22,726 nt of DNA from DUAL01 sp964452095 (GCA_964452095.1 CAYVKX010000025.1:1-22726); one strand, 5' to 3'. Counted from the first letter of the stretch, positions 1 through 8,400 are shown. Notes: generated from the letters alone by a model not told the origin. Made by a program: numbers and translations.

Positions 1-1
1 A

Positions 2-1105
2 ATAGTTTATGTTGGTTTTCTTATCATTAATATAGAGATGATCGAGATTGTATTAGATGGTATTTTTGGTTCGCATAGATTTCTATCCACAATTATTCCA
101 GTTGGATTATATAATTTTTTAATTGCTTCATTTGAAGTCTTAGCAATTCTAGTTTTAGTTGCTTGTGCTATCTTCCTTATCAGAAGAAATATGTTGAAAA
201 TAAAGCGTTTTTGGAAAAAAGAAATGACTTCATGGCCAAGAACGGATGCAAATTTAATTCTGATATTTGAGATATTATTGATGTCAGCATTTTTAATTAT
301 GAATGCAACAGATTCCTTATTGATTTCAGCTGGTGCGGAACATTATGTTGTAAATTTTTCTAATCCTGTTTCTCAGTTTTTACAGCCACTTTTTAATGGA
401 ATGGAAACTTCAACTTTAATATTCTTAGAAAGATTTACTTGGTGGTTTCATATTGTAGGGATTTTGATTTTTATGAACTATGTTTTAATTTCAAAACACC
501 TTCATATTTTCTTTGCTTTCCCTAGTACTTACTTTGCAAATTTAAATCCGTTAGGACAATTTAATAATTTAGAATCTGTAACTAAAGAAGTTAAATTGAT
601 GATGGATCCAAATGCAGATCCTTTTGCAACACAGCCAGAACCTGCAGAAACGCCTCAATCATTTGGAGCAAAAGATGTTACGGATTTAAATTGGGTGCAG
701 TTATTAAATGCGTATAGTTGCACGGAATGTGGTAGATGTACAGATAATTGTCCTGCAAATCAGACAGGAAAACTACTTTCTCCAAGGAAAATTTTAATGG
801 ACACTCGTGATAGAATTACTGAGTTTTCAGACAATAAAAGAAAAGGGATAGAGGATACAAAATCTTTATTGAACGATTATATTACTGCAGAAGAATTATG
901 GGCTTGTACTTCATGTAACGCATGTACGGATGCTTGTCCTATTGAGTTAGATCCTTTGTCAATAATTTTGGATATGAGAAGGTATTTGGTGATGGAGCAA
1001 TCAGCTGCACCAACTGAGTTAAATATGATGTTTACAAATATAGAAAATAATGGAGCTCCTTGGCAATTTCCTGCAGCAGACAGATTAAATTGGAAAGATG
1101 AATAA
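2..1105 (+). CDS. Membrane (Fe-S) oxidoreductase, cytochrome b-like/HdrC-like, 5'-partial
   Basis: Probable membrane electron-transfer subunit. The reading frame is open from base 2 without a stop, and the codons before the first ATG (base 38) encode a hydrophobic stretch ending IINIE that continues the family's membrane domain, so the true start lies outside the window. Counting from that ATG, membrane segments lie near residues 24-47, 70-91 and 133-152; the third holds His138 and is followed by KHLH (153-156), a spacing reminiscent of NarI/DsrM-type cytochrome b subunits, so heme binding is possible but inferred. The soluble C-terminal part has two ferredoxin-type [4Fe-4S] motifs: Cys228/231/234/238 and Cys290/293/296/300, each CxxCxxCxxxCP. 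The CCG-domain protein at 1519 is the expected partner, as in HdrC/HdrB and GlpC-like systems. The physiological donor and acceptor are unknown. The stop overlaps the next start by 8 bases. Confidence 0.85.
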   Translation: MVYVGFLIINIEMIEIVLDGIFGSHRFLSTIIPVGLYNFLIASFEVLAILVLVACAIFLIRRNMLKIKRFWKKEMTSWPRTDANLILIFEILLMSAFLIMNATDSLLISAGAEHYVVNFSNPVSQFLQPLFNGMETSTLIFLERFTWWFHIVGILIFMNYVLISKHLHIFFAFPSTYFANLNPLGQFNNLESVTKEVKLMMDPNADPFATQPEPAETPQSFGAKDVTDLNWVQLLNAYSCTECGRCTDNCPANQTGKLLSPRKILMDTRDRITEFSDNKRKGIEDTKSLLNDYITAEELWACTSCNACTDACPIELDPLSIILDMRRYLVMEQSAAPTELNMMFTNIENNGAPWQFPAADRLNWKDE

Positions 1106-1514
1106 TTTAGTAGATAAAATTGTTGATGGGGAACATATTTCTCCAGTTTTGCCAGATGAAATAAAAAATTATTTGATTGATATTGACGGGACAATTTGTG
1201 ACGATATTCCGAATGAAGAACCAGAAAGAATGGCAACAGCCAAACTCTATCCGGATGCACTTAAAACTCTGAATAAATGGTATGATGAAGGTCATTACAT
1301 TACATTTTTCACTTCTAGAGTTGAGGAGCATAGAGAGGTTACTGAAATTTGGTTAAAAGAGAATGGTTTTAAGTATCATGGACTTTTAATGGGGAAACCC
1401 AGAGGTGGAAATTATCATTGGGTTGATAATCATATTGTTCGGGCAACCAGATTTGATGGTAAGTTTACTGATTTGGTAGAAAAAGATGTAACAATTCAAG
1501 TTTTTAAATCATAA
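1098..1514 (+). CDS. Small HAD-superfamily phosphatase-like protein
   Basis: A 138-residue protein with a recognisable HAD hydrolase core. Motif I is DIDGT (Asp28, the usual nucleophile, and Asp30, the usual acid/base). A motif II-like FFTSR with Thr72/Ser73 follows, then Lys100 in GKPRGG as the probable motif III lysine, and Asp110 in WVDNH as the probable Mg-binding motif IV. There is no large cap domain, so this is a minimal (C0-type) member. The substrate cannot be told from sequence; database labels such as 'phosphoheptose isomerase' for similar small proteins would not be supported by these motifs. The ATG lies inside the end of the upstream Fe-S gene (8-base overlap), and the next gene starts 4 bases after this stop, so all three are very probably co-transcribed and translationally coupled. 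Confidence 0.75.
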   Translation: MNNLVDKIVDGEHISPVLPDEIKNYLIDIDGTICDDIPNEEPERMATAKLYPDALKTLNKWYDEGHYITFFTSRVEEHREVTEIWLKENGFKYHGLLMGKPRGGNYHWVDNHIVRATRFDGKFTDLVEKDVTIQVFKS

Positions 1515-1518
1515 GAAA

Positions 1519-2295
1519 ATGAGTGAATTACAGATAAAAACAATGGCCAATTTTATGGCAGAAGGAAAAGAAGCAGATATTCTTTTTTGGGTAGGAAGCT
1601 CTGGCAGTTTTGATGATAGAGCAAAAAAGATAACTAGATCTTTTGTGAAAATAATGAATTCTGCTGGAGTGAATTTTGGCGTTTTGGGTGAGGAAGAATC
1701 ATCCAGTGGAGATGCAGCAAAAAGAGCTGGAAATGAATTTCTTTTTCAGATGCAAGCAATAATGAATATTGAAATTATGAATGCATATAATGTAAAAAGG
1801 ATAGTAACGACTTGCCCGCATTCGTATAATACTCTTAAAAATGAGTACAAAGGGCTTGGTGGAGACTACAAAGTTCAACATCACACAGAGTTCATTGAAG
1901 AGCTTTTAGAAGAAGGAAAACTTAAGATTACTGGAAATTTATCAGGAAAGAAAGTAACATACCATGACCCTTGTTATTTAGGGAGAGCAAATAATGTGTA
2001 CGATACTCCAAGAGAACTAATAAAACTTTTGGGTGTTGAATTAGTAGAGATGAAAAGAAGTAAGAGGACTTCTTTTTGTTGTGGTGCTGGAGGAGCTCAA
2101 ATGTTTAAAGAACCTGAAAATGGAAGTCAGGATATAAATATTAACAGAACAGAGGAAGCCCTTTCTTTAAACCCAGATATTATTGCTACTGGATGTCCGT
2201 TTTGTAATACTATGATGACAGATGGAGTGAAATCTGTAAATGAAGGTGCTGCTGAGGTAATGGATATTGCAGAACTTATTTCTGAGAATTTATAA
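1519..2295 (+). CDS. CCG-domain (HdrB/GlpC-like) Fe-S protein with degenerate first cysteine set
   Basis: A 258-residue soluble protein of the cysteine-rich CCG family, which forms the heterodisulfide-reductase-B-like half of two-subunit Fe-S oxidoreductases; the HdrC-like half is at 2-1105. The C-terminal CCG domain is complete: Cys152 in DPCYLGR, Cys187-Cys188 in FCCGAGG, Cys226 and Cys229 in GCPFC. The N-terminal domain keeps the fold signatures (GDAAKRAGNEF at 64-74, NTLKNEY at 104-110), but the positions that I recall as cysteines in homologues are serines: Ser27 (VGSSGS), Ser62 (ESSSGD) and Ser102 (CPHSYNT); only Cys99 remains. This suggests that one cluster site is lost while the second is kept. 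The ATG follows the HAD gene stop by 4 bases with no Shine-Dalgarno sequence. Confidence 0.85.
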   Translation: MSELQIKTMANFMAEGKEADILFWVGSSGSFDDRAKKITRSFVKIMNSAGVNFGVLGEEESSSGDAAKRAGNEFLFQMQAIMNIEIMNAYNVKRIVTTCPHSYNTLKNEYKGLGGDYKVQHHTEFIEELLEEGKLKITGNLSGKKVTYHDPCYLGRANNVYDTPRELIKLLGVELVEMKRSKRTSFCCGAGGAQMFKEPENGSQDININRTEEALSLNPDIIATGCPFCNTMMTDGVKSVNEGAAEVMDIAELISENL

Positions 2296-2356
2296 ATTAA
2301 ATACCTATTGAGAGATTAGATTTCCACACATTATATTCCATTTAATATTAGCTAAC

Positions 2357-2389
2357 AAAAAAGCCCTCCATTTCTGAGGGGCTTTTTTT
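2357..2389. terminator. Bidirectional intrinsic terminator
   Basis: A GC stem (GCCCTC pairing with GAGGGGC, one bulged G) with a loop of about 7 bases is flanked by a run of six A on the left and seven T on the right, so it can terminate transcription from either side. It lies between two convergent genes: the Fe-S operon ends at 2295 and the minus-strand T9SS protein ends at 2410. Confidence 0.85.
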
Positions 2390-2409
2390 ATTCTGAAAAG
2401 AATTAACTT

Positions 2410-4065
2410 TTACTCAACTATTAACTTTCTTGTAATAGTGGTTTTTTCTGATTTTATATTCAAAATATAAATTCCTTTACTTAAAGAAGAAGTACTTATT
2501 CGAATTTGATTTGCATTTACTTCTTTGCTTATTACTACTTGTCCGTGAATGTTATAAATCTCAATAGATTTGATTGCTGCAGCATAACTCACAATATTTA
2601 CTTTATCGGTAGTAGGGTTAGGATAAATCTCAGTAGAGAAATCAATAACTTCTTCAATGGAAGTAGTCATCAAAGTATCTAGTCCTAAAGCGATAAACAT
2701 TCTAGGGTTTAAGTACCCCTGAATAGTATCTAAATATGCGTTACCTTTTGTAGAAGACATATTTGGATTTCCTAAAGTTGAGTTTGTAGCAAAGTACCCT
2801 GACGGTAATAATCCATTTGGATCGTGTATAAAACTAGCTGTTTGTTCATACCAAGTGTTATCCCACCAGTCCCAAGGAGCACCTTCTTCCTCATTATATT
2901 CAGCACCACCTAGTCCCATTTGAATTACTGTTGTAGTATCAGGAGTAGGAGTTAAGAAAGGATAAAGCCCTTCATATCCATCATTATTAACATTAGCAGC
3001 TTGCGTAAACCCATCAGTGAATCCTGCATTTACAAATACAGCATTATTATTATACTGATTAGAGATTCTTTGAACAGTATGACTTCCTTGTACTTCTACT
3101 ACAAAATCACCTGTTGTTGGTACAATTACATCTCCATTAGCATAAGGAGCGTAAGGATCTTTAGTACAATGGAAACTAACCAATGGTACATCACCTGGCT
3201 CTAGCCAAGAACTATCAGCCAAAGCACCACCAATATTAAAAGCCATATTAATATCATTACTATAAGATGGCCAATTTGGAATATTCCAAGGAATTTGTCC
3301 AATTACAACAGTACCTGTGCTGTCATAGATTGGAAGCCAAGTAGAATCTGTTCCGTCATAATTTCCGAAAATAGGAGGGTAAACATACGGCTGCCCTGTA
3401 GTGAGATTAAAGAACTTAAGCAAGAATATTTCTTCCCAAGGAGTTGCATCACCAACTGTATCTAAAGTTGCATACCCTAATGAGATGTATGCTCCAGTAC
3501 CTTGCCCTCCAAGTGCAATTTTATTTGGGTCAATTCCGTAAAGATTACCATCCAAATCTTCTGTTTTTCTCATAAATCTCACCATTGCTTTCGCATCTTG
3601 AATTCCTCTGTAAGCCGCTTGTAATAAAGTGCTTGTTCTTGTGTCCTGATCAGTAGAGGTAGGATTCCATCCCAAGCGGTTATTCATTGCAACTGCTACA
3701 TAACCTTTTCGAGCCCAACGCATACATTGCTGAACAATTGAGGAATCTTTTTTATCTCCAGTTGGTTGTCCATTAATTACTTGTGGCAAGAAACTTCCCG
3801 TATGCGATAAAATAACAACAGGTCGATTTGTTAGCGTATCTCCAGTTGGCTCATAGATATCACATAGGATAGGCTTAAGAGATGGCGGATTCACTCCTCC
3901 TGATAATACTGCATCAATAATACTAATGTTTTCAGCAAACTGCACATCAGATGTTACTGTAACATTTGTAAAGACATCATCCAGATATCTCATTTGTTGT
4001 GCATTTGCACCAATTGTACTTACTGCAATAGCAAGTACCATAAAATTTTGTAATACTTTTTTCAT
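2410..4065 (-). CDS. T9SS-exported alpha/beta-hydrolase-fold protein, probably lacking the catalytic serine
   Basis: A 551-residue secreted protein. Residues 1-22 form a signal peptide (MKKVLQNFMV start, cleavage near ANAQ). Residues about 65-330 look like an alpha/beta hydrolase: strand and oxyanion-type region VVILSHTGSF (83-92), helix/strand GYVAVAMNNR (121-130), a nucleophile elbow after the strand NKIALGG (181-187), and a late SFHCTKDP (297-304) and GSHTVQ (327-332) where the acid and histidine would lie. The elbow reads GQGTG (187-191), with Gly189 where GxSxG enzymes carry serine, so hydrolase activity is doubtful. Residues about 476-551 form a type A T9SS sorting domain (YPNPTTDKV, GIYILNI, RKLIVE), which implies export by the Por system and either surface attachment or release. 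The gene begins 41 bases after the TonB-dependent receptor stop with no promoter visible between, so it is probably in the same operon. The substrate is unknown. Confidence 0.85.
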   Translation of the reverse strand: MKKVLQNFMVLAIAVSTIGANAQQMRYLDDVFTNVTVTSDVQFAENISIIDAVLSGGVNPPSLKPILCDIYEPTGDTLTNRPVVILSHTGSFLPQVINGQPTGDKKDSSIVQQCMRWARKGYVAVAMNNRLGWNPTSTDQDTRTSTLLQAAYRGIQDAKAMVRFMRKTEDLDGNLYGIDPNKIALGGQGTGAYISLGYATLDTVGDATPWEEIFLLKFFNLTTGQPYVYPPIFGNYDGTDSTWLPIYDSTGTVVIGQIPWNIPNWPSYSNDINMAFNIGGALADSSWLEPGDVPLVSFHCTKDPYAPYANGDVIVPTTGDFVVEVQGSHTVQRISNQYNNNAVFVNAGFTDGFTQAANVNNDGYEGLYPFLTPTPDTTTVIQMGLGGAEYNEEEGAPWDWWDNTWYEQTASFIHDPNGLLPSGYFATNSTLGNPNMSSTKGNAYLDTIQGYLNPRMFIALGLDTLMTTSIEEVIDFSTEIYPNPTTDKVNIVSYAAAIKSIEIYNIHGQVVISKEVNANQIRISTSSLSKGIYILNIKSEKTTITRKLIVE

Positions 4066-4106
4066 TGTTTTGTGTTTTTGATTAATTGTACAATATTACT
4101 ATTTTT

Positions 4107-6962
4107 TTAGTAAAGTTCGACAAGAACTGAGAAATAAAGCATTCTCCCTATATAAGGGCCGCCATAAATTTCATAGTGTTTATTGTCCAATAAATTGGAT
4201 GCACCTACTTTTATTGTTGATTTTAACTTTGGTAATTCTTTGCTAATTTGAGCATCTACTAAACTGTAAGTGGGTACAAATCCAGTAAATTGAGGAGAGC
4301 CCTCATACCGAAATCCTTCAACCCATTTGTAATTGATGCTAAAACCATAATTTTTCAAGAAGTTATGATTTTTGCTCAAATGAAGTTCTCTGCCAACTAA
4401 GCCCAAATTGTATTTGTATTCTGGCGTATTGTAGGCAGGAATTATTGGGTCTTCTGTTCCTTTTTCATTTAACCTATTCCAAGACATATTTCCATTTAAA
4501 GTAAAATGAGTATTCAAGAAGTAATTAAGCCCAATAGAAGCGCCTTGGGTAGTTACGGTATTAGTTGCATTTGCAGCAATTCTATACGCTTGAATGGAAG
4601 GGAGTGAGACAGCATAATTCCCATTCTGCTCAAAATAATTAAATTTTACTCCAATTTTATAACCAATAAAATCGGTATATTCCGAATAATAATAATTTGC
4701 ATCTAGATATAATTTGTTGAAAAGAGTAGTTCTGTAGCCAACTTCAACTGATTTTGCTTTTTCAGGGCGAATGGGGTCAATTTTGAAAAACTTTAAACTA
4801 TCGATATGAGGAATAGCTGGTAAATAGTAATTAATTAAAGATTGAACAGTTACCATATTTTCCTTTGAATTATCAAAGTGAGGCCCATCATCAGAGCCGT
4901 GTCCAGCAATATTTCCAATCAAAATAGCCCTTCCAGCATTATAGTACAAATACTGATCGGAAAGGGTAGGATTTCTAATAGCAGAAGAAAAAGAAAGGCG
5001 AATAATATCTTTTTCTGTGGGCTTATAAACAATAGAGGCGGCTGGAGAAAAAAGAAAATCAAAATTCTCATTTTTATCTAATCGAAAAGTACCGCTTAAT
5101 TTTAATGATTCACCTAAAACATTTTTTTCAAGACCAGAATAAATTCCAAACTCTTTATTAATTATCGGTACATCATTTGTATCTATAAATATAGTTCCTT
5201 TTGAATCTGGCTGATAAATCCTGAAATTTGCACCTACTTTTATTTTTGCAAATTTAGGGTTAAACATATACTCTCCATGAATATGGTTTAAAGCAGATTT
5301 ATCATAAAAGCCAGTTCCACCTTCCAAAAAAGAAGTTTTGGAAGTAATACCTTTTAAGGCAGCAGCAAACTCATCTGTTCCAGGAATTAATCTGTTTTGG
5401 TCAGCAATTGTTCTTGTGTCATTATGTGAAGCAATAATAGCGTCCGTATTTGCTAATAATACCGAATCGCTTAAAACATACCAATCCTCCATCAAAATAG
5501 TATCTCCCATAAAACCCCAAATTGCAGCAGGAGGATTGCCTCCAAAGCCAATTATATTTGGAGTTCCCCAATTCACATCCCCCCAAGAAAACTGATTTCT
5601 AAATTTATTCTTATATTTTGTGTACCAATTCTGATTATCTCCAGCAAGTTCTTGTAGCTTTAGGGCTGTAAATACCGCATCATACGATTGTCCTGCATCC
5701 TCTTGTGAGCGATAAATTCTTAAAAAATATTTATCTTTTTTATTGATTTCCAATCGGTTTTGAAAGAACTGAATTCCTTTTAGGCTAAAGCGGTTCTCTC
5801 CCTGATAAACGGTAGTTCCTGTTCCATAATTAAGTGCGTAAATAAGTTCCGTACTATCAGTAATTTTGTAATGAAGAGCAGTACCGACTTTTAGGTTTGT
5901 AGTGTTGTAATCTACAATATCTTTTTCCATATATCCTGTTCTATGGAATTTTCCAAGTCCTGGATATTGAATGTAAAACAGATTCAAATTACTCGTCATA
6001 TCATTCAGGTTTCCATCTGTATCTTCATCTCCATATCGATTTACGGCATCATACCCTCCAGGATTATTTTCATTCATATCAGTATCATCTACTGCCGCCA
6101 TATTGTTAGCTTCCCAATCGTATGCTTGCATATAAGAGAAGTTGATTTTATAGGCAAACTTCTCCTCTCCATTTTTATTTTTTATTACTTCTGATAATCG
6201 GAAAGCATTTTCAAACAAATTCCTTTCGCCCATCTTATACATTACTGAAAGCCCTGGTCTAATAAAAGGGTTTCTAGTGGTCATACTAATTACTCCATTA
6301 AAAGCATTTGGTCCGTAATAAGCCGAACTTGCCCCTTGAATAATCTCTACTTTCATTACATCTAATTCTGATGAGCCCAAGAAATTCCCAAGTGAAAAAT
6401 TAAGCCCTGGAGCTTGGTTATCTACCCCATCAATTATTTGCAATGAGCGAACTGGGGAGGTGCTATTAAACCCTCTAGTATTTATAATTTTAAACCCCAA
6501 ACTTGCAGCCGTAATATCCACTCCTTTTAATGCACCCAATCCATCATAAAAATTGGCTGCAGGCGTTTCTTTTATCGCAATAATATCCATAGCTTCCACT
6601 GTAAGTGCTGATTCTTTTTGCTTTTCGGTAAGCCGGCTATCTACAACTCTTACTTCTTTTAAAGTTTTACTATCAGCCGAGATATAAATAATTCTATTTT
6701 TCTTATTTTGTTTGATTAGCACATCTTTATTTTCATATCCTAAATAACTAATTGTAAGTGTGATAGGAAATGTATTTGAAGTGGTTAGTTTAAAATCCCC
6801 TTCATAATTTGTGGCTGTTCCAATACTTGTTCCTTTAATAATAACATTAGCACCAATGAGGGTTTCTTTAGTATTTTTATCAGCAACTTTCCCTGTAATA
6901 ATTGTTTGAGAAAAAATTGTTTGAGAAAAAAAGATTAAAAGAAGAAAGAAAAGTTTATTCAT
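4107..6962 (-). CDS. TonB-dependent outer-membrane receptor with CarboxypepD_reg-like domain
   Basis: I chose the ATG at 6962, which gives 951 residues beginning with a clean signal peptide (MNKLFFLLLIFFSQ, cleavage near residue 19). A start at 6995 would put 11 unlikely residues before it. Residues about 22-100 form the carboxypeptidase-regulatory-like domain typical of Bacteroidota receptors (ITGKV, IGANVIIKGTSIGTATN, SYLGYE). Residues about 125-235 form the plug, with NTRGFNS and EIIQGASSAYYGPNAFNG. The rest is the 22-strand barrel, ending in an aromatic residue (FSVLVELY). There is no SusD-like lipoprotein gene next to it, so it is not a classical Sus pair; its neighbour is a T9SS-exported protein. 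An acidic DEDTDG loop near residues 312-317 may bind a metal. The ligand cannot be predicted. The gene is divergent from the aminotransferase at 7011, with 48 bases between them. Confidence 0.9.
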   Translation of the reverse strand: MNKLFFLLLIFFSQTIFSQTIITGKVADKNTKETLIGANVIIKGTSIGTATNYEGDFKLTTSNTFPITLTISYLGYENKDVLIKQNKKNRIIYISADSKTLKEVRVVDSRLTEKQKESALTVEAMDIIAIKETPAANFYDGLGALKGVDITAASLGFKIINTRGFNSTSPVRSLQIIDGVDNQAPGLNFSLGNFLGSSELDVMKVEIIQGASSAYYGPNAFNGVISMTTRNPFIRPGLSVMYKMGERNLFENAFRLSEVIKNKNGEEKFAYKINFSYMQAYDWEANNMAAVDDTDMNENNPGGYDAVNRYGDEDTDGNLNDMTSNLNLFYIQYPGLGKFHRTGYMEKDIVDYNTTNLKVGTALHYKITDSTELIYALNYGTGTTVYQGENRFSLKGIQFFQNRLEINKKDKYFLRIYRSQEDAGQSYDAVFTALKLQELAGDNQNWYTKYKNKFRNQFSWGDVNWGTPNIIGFGGNPPAAIWGFMGDTILMEDWYVLSDSVLLANTDAIIASHNDTRTIADQNRLIPGTDEFAAALKGITSKTSFLEGGTGFYDKSALNHIHGEYMFNPKFAKIKVGANFRIYQPDSKGTIFIDTNDVPIINKEFGIYSGLEKNVLGESLKLSGTFRLDKNENFDFLFSPAASIVYKPTEKDIIRLSFSSAIRNPTLSDQYLYYNAGRAILIGNIAGHGSDDGPHFDNSKENMVTVQSLINYYLPAIPHIDSLKFFKIDPIRPEKAKSVEVGYRTTLFNKLYLDANYYYSEYTDFIGYKIGVKFNYFEQNGNYAVSLPSIQAYRIAANATNTVTTQGASIGLNYFLNTHFTLNGNMSWNRLNEKGTEDPIIPAYNTPEYKYNLGLVGRELHLSKNHNFLKNYGFSINYKWVEGFRYEGSPQFTGFVPTYSLVDAQISKELPKLKSTIKVGASNLLDNKHYEIYGGPYIGRMLYFSVLVELY

Positions 6963-7010
6963 AAAGATTATTTGTAATAAGTTCGCAAAATACAATTTTA
7001 ATACTTTTTA

Positions 7011-7835
7011 ATGTCTAAAATTATATTCAATCATCAAATCTTCAAGCAAGAGGAATTTCATATCTCAGTAAATAATAGGGCTTTTTTGTATGGAGATGGT
7101 CTGTTTGAAAGCATCAAAATAATCAATGGAAATGCCTTTAATTTAGAAGCACATCTTAGTAGATTATTTGCTGGAATAGAAGCTTTGAAATTAGAAAACT
7201 CATCTAGTAAAGATGGTTTCAGAAAAGACATTCACCTTTTGATAAACGAAAATAAAATTAGTAAAGGTGGCACAATAAAAATTATTGTATTTAGAGAAGA
7301 AGGAGGGAAGTATCTGCCAAAAAACAGTAAAGCATCTTCTGTTTTAATGAGTGAAAAATCTGAGGATAATTTATTTACTTTAAATAAGAAAGGATTGGAA
7401 TTAGGACTGTATAAATCACAACTTAAACCTGCAAATTCTATATCAAACCTTAAAACAATGAGTGCCTTACAATCAGTGATGTGCTCGCTTGATACTCAGC
7501 AAAAATCATTGGATGATTGCTTGATGTTTAACTCAGAAAACAGGATAATTGAAAGTGCAAATTCTAATGTATTTTTTGTAAAAAATGATGTTATTTTTAC
7601 GCCAAAACTAAGTGAAGGCTGTGTAGATGGAACAATGCGAAATTTGATGTTAAAATTTCCTGAGTTTGAAATTAAAGAAACTAGGGTTAATTTAGAAGAA
7701 ATTCTGCAAGCAGATGAGGTGTTTTTAAGCAATGCAATTCAAGGAGTAAAGTGGGCTGCTCAAATTGAAAACAGAAAATTTAATCAGAAAAAAATAGCTG
7801 AATATCTTACAGAAAAACTAAACGATTTAGTTTAG
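7011..7835 (+). CDS. PLP-dependent aminotransferase class IV (aminodeoxychorismate lyase/branched-chain aminotransferase-like)
   Basis: A 274-residue fold-type IV PLP enzyme. The N-terminal NNRAFLYGDGLFESIKI (21-37) is the family hallmark, Lys148 in SNLKTMSALQ is the probable Schiff-base lysine, and Glu181 in IIESANSNVFF is the expected residue interacting with the pyridine nitrogen; the phosphate-binding segment follows around DGTMRNLML (206-214). Class IV includes PabC (4-amino-4-deoxychorismate lyase), IlvE and D-amino-acid aminotransferases. The length and the SNLKT motif would suit PabC, but the motifs do not settle the substrate. The 3' end overlaps the convergent YqgE/AlgH gene by 9 bases. 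PdxH, which makes the PLP cofactor, lies just beyond. Confidence 0.85.
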   Translation: MSKIIFNHQIFKQEEFHISVNNRAFLYGDGLFESIKIINGNAFNLEAHLSRLFAGIEALKLENSSSKDGFRKDIHLLINENKISKGGTIKIIVFREEGGKYLPKNSKASSVLMSEKSEDNLFTLNKKGLELGLYKSQLKPANSISNLKTMSALQSVMCSLDTQQKSLDDCLMFNSENRIIESANSNVFFVKNDVIFTPKLSEGCVDGTMRNLMLKFPEFEIKETRVNLEEILQADEVFLSNAIQGVKWAAQIENRKFNQKKIAEYLTEKLNDLV

Positions 7836-8381
7836 AAAAGGATCGCTTGGTAGATTAGTCCAAATTGCATATTTAGCATCCATTTTTTTGATAAAAGAGC
7901 TCCATAACTCTTTGTTTTTGCTCAGTTTCATACAACAATCTTTATTTGAAGAAACCACAATCCAAGAGTTTTCTCTTATTTCAGTAATTAATTGATTTTT
8001 GTCCCAGCCAGAATAGCCGGCAAAAAATCTAATATTTGAGCTATCTACTTCATTGTTCTCAACTAATTTTTTCACCACTTCAAAATCTCCTCCCCAATAA
8101 AGTCCGTCTATAATTTTTTGTGCTCCATCAATTTTTTTGCCAAGCGTGTGGATATAATGCAAAGAATTTCTTTCTACAGGACCGCCAATATAAATAGGAA
8201 AATCAGATTTTGGAAAGCTTTCAATCAAGTGATGAACTTTTATTTTTGTCGGTTGGTTAAGCACAAATCCTACACTTTCACTATCATTATGAACTGCTAA
8301 CAAAATAACAGAACGAAAGAAATTTGCATCCTCCATTGAAGGTACAGAAATAAGCAGTCTTCCTTTTTTTGGTTTTAACAT
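7827..8381 (-). CDS. YqgE/AlgH family protein (UPF0301)
   Basis: A 184-residue protein, the usual size for the YqgE/AlgH family. The N-terminal GRLLISVPSMEDANFFRSV (7-25) matches the family opening, GFVLNQPT (38-45) and YIGGPVE (64-70) are the central motifs, and FFAGYSGWDKNQLITEI (119-135) is the most diagnostic segment. It has no signal peptide or membrane segment, so it is probably cytoplasmic. The biochemical role of the family is not established; AlgH has been tied to alginate regulation in Pseudomonas, but this does not carry over to this lineage. The gene is convergent with the aminotransferase (9-base overlap) and divergent from pdxH. Confidence 0.92.
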   Translation of the reverse strand: MLKPKKGRLLISVPSMEDANFFRSVILLAVHNDSESVGFVLNQPTKIKVHHLIESFPKSDFPIYIGGPVERNSLHYIHTLGKKIDGAQKIIDGLYWGGDFEVVKKLVENNEVDSSNIRFFAGYSGWDKNQLITEIRENSWIVVSSNKDCCMKLSKNKELWSSFIKKMDAKYAIWTNLPSDPFLN

Positions 8382-8400
8382 TTAAGCCAGTTATTTTTAT

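Noticed and set aside
4096..4113. Short palindrome TTACTA/TAGTAA around the receptor stop codon
   Set aside because: A six-base AT stem with a six-base T loop is expected by chance in this composition and lies inside a probable operon.
6963..6995. Longer start for the TonB-dependent receptor
   Set aside because: It would add 11 residues before a well-formed signal peptide, so the ATG at 6962 is preferred.
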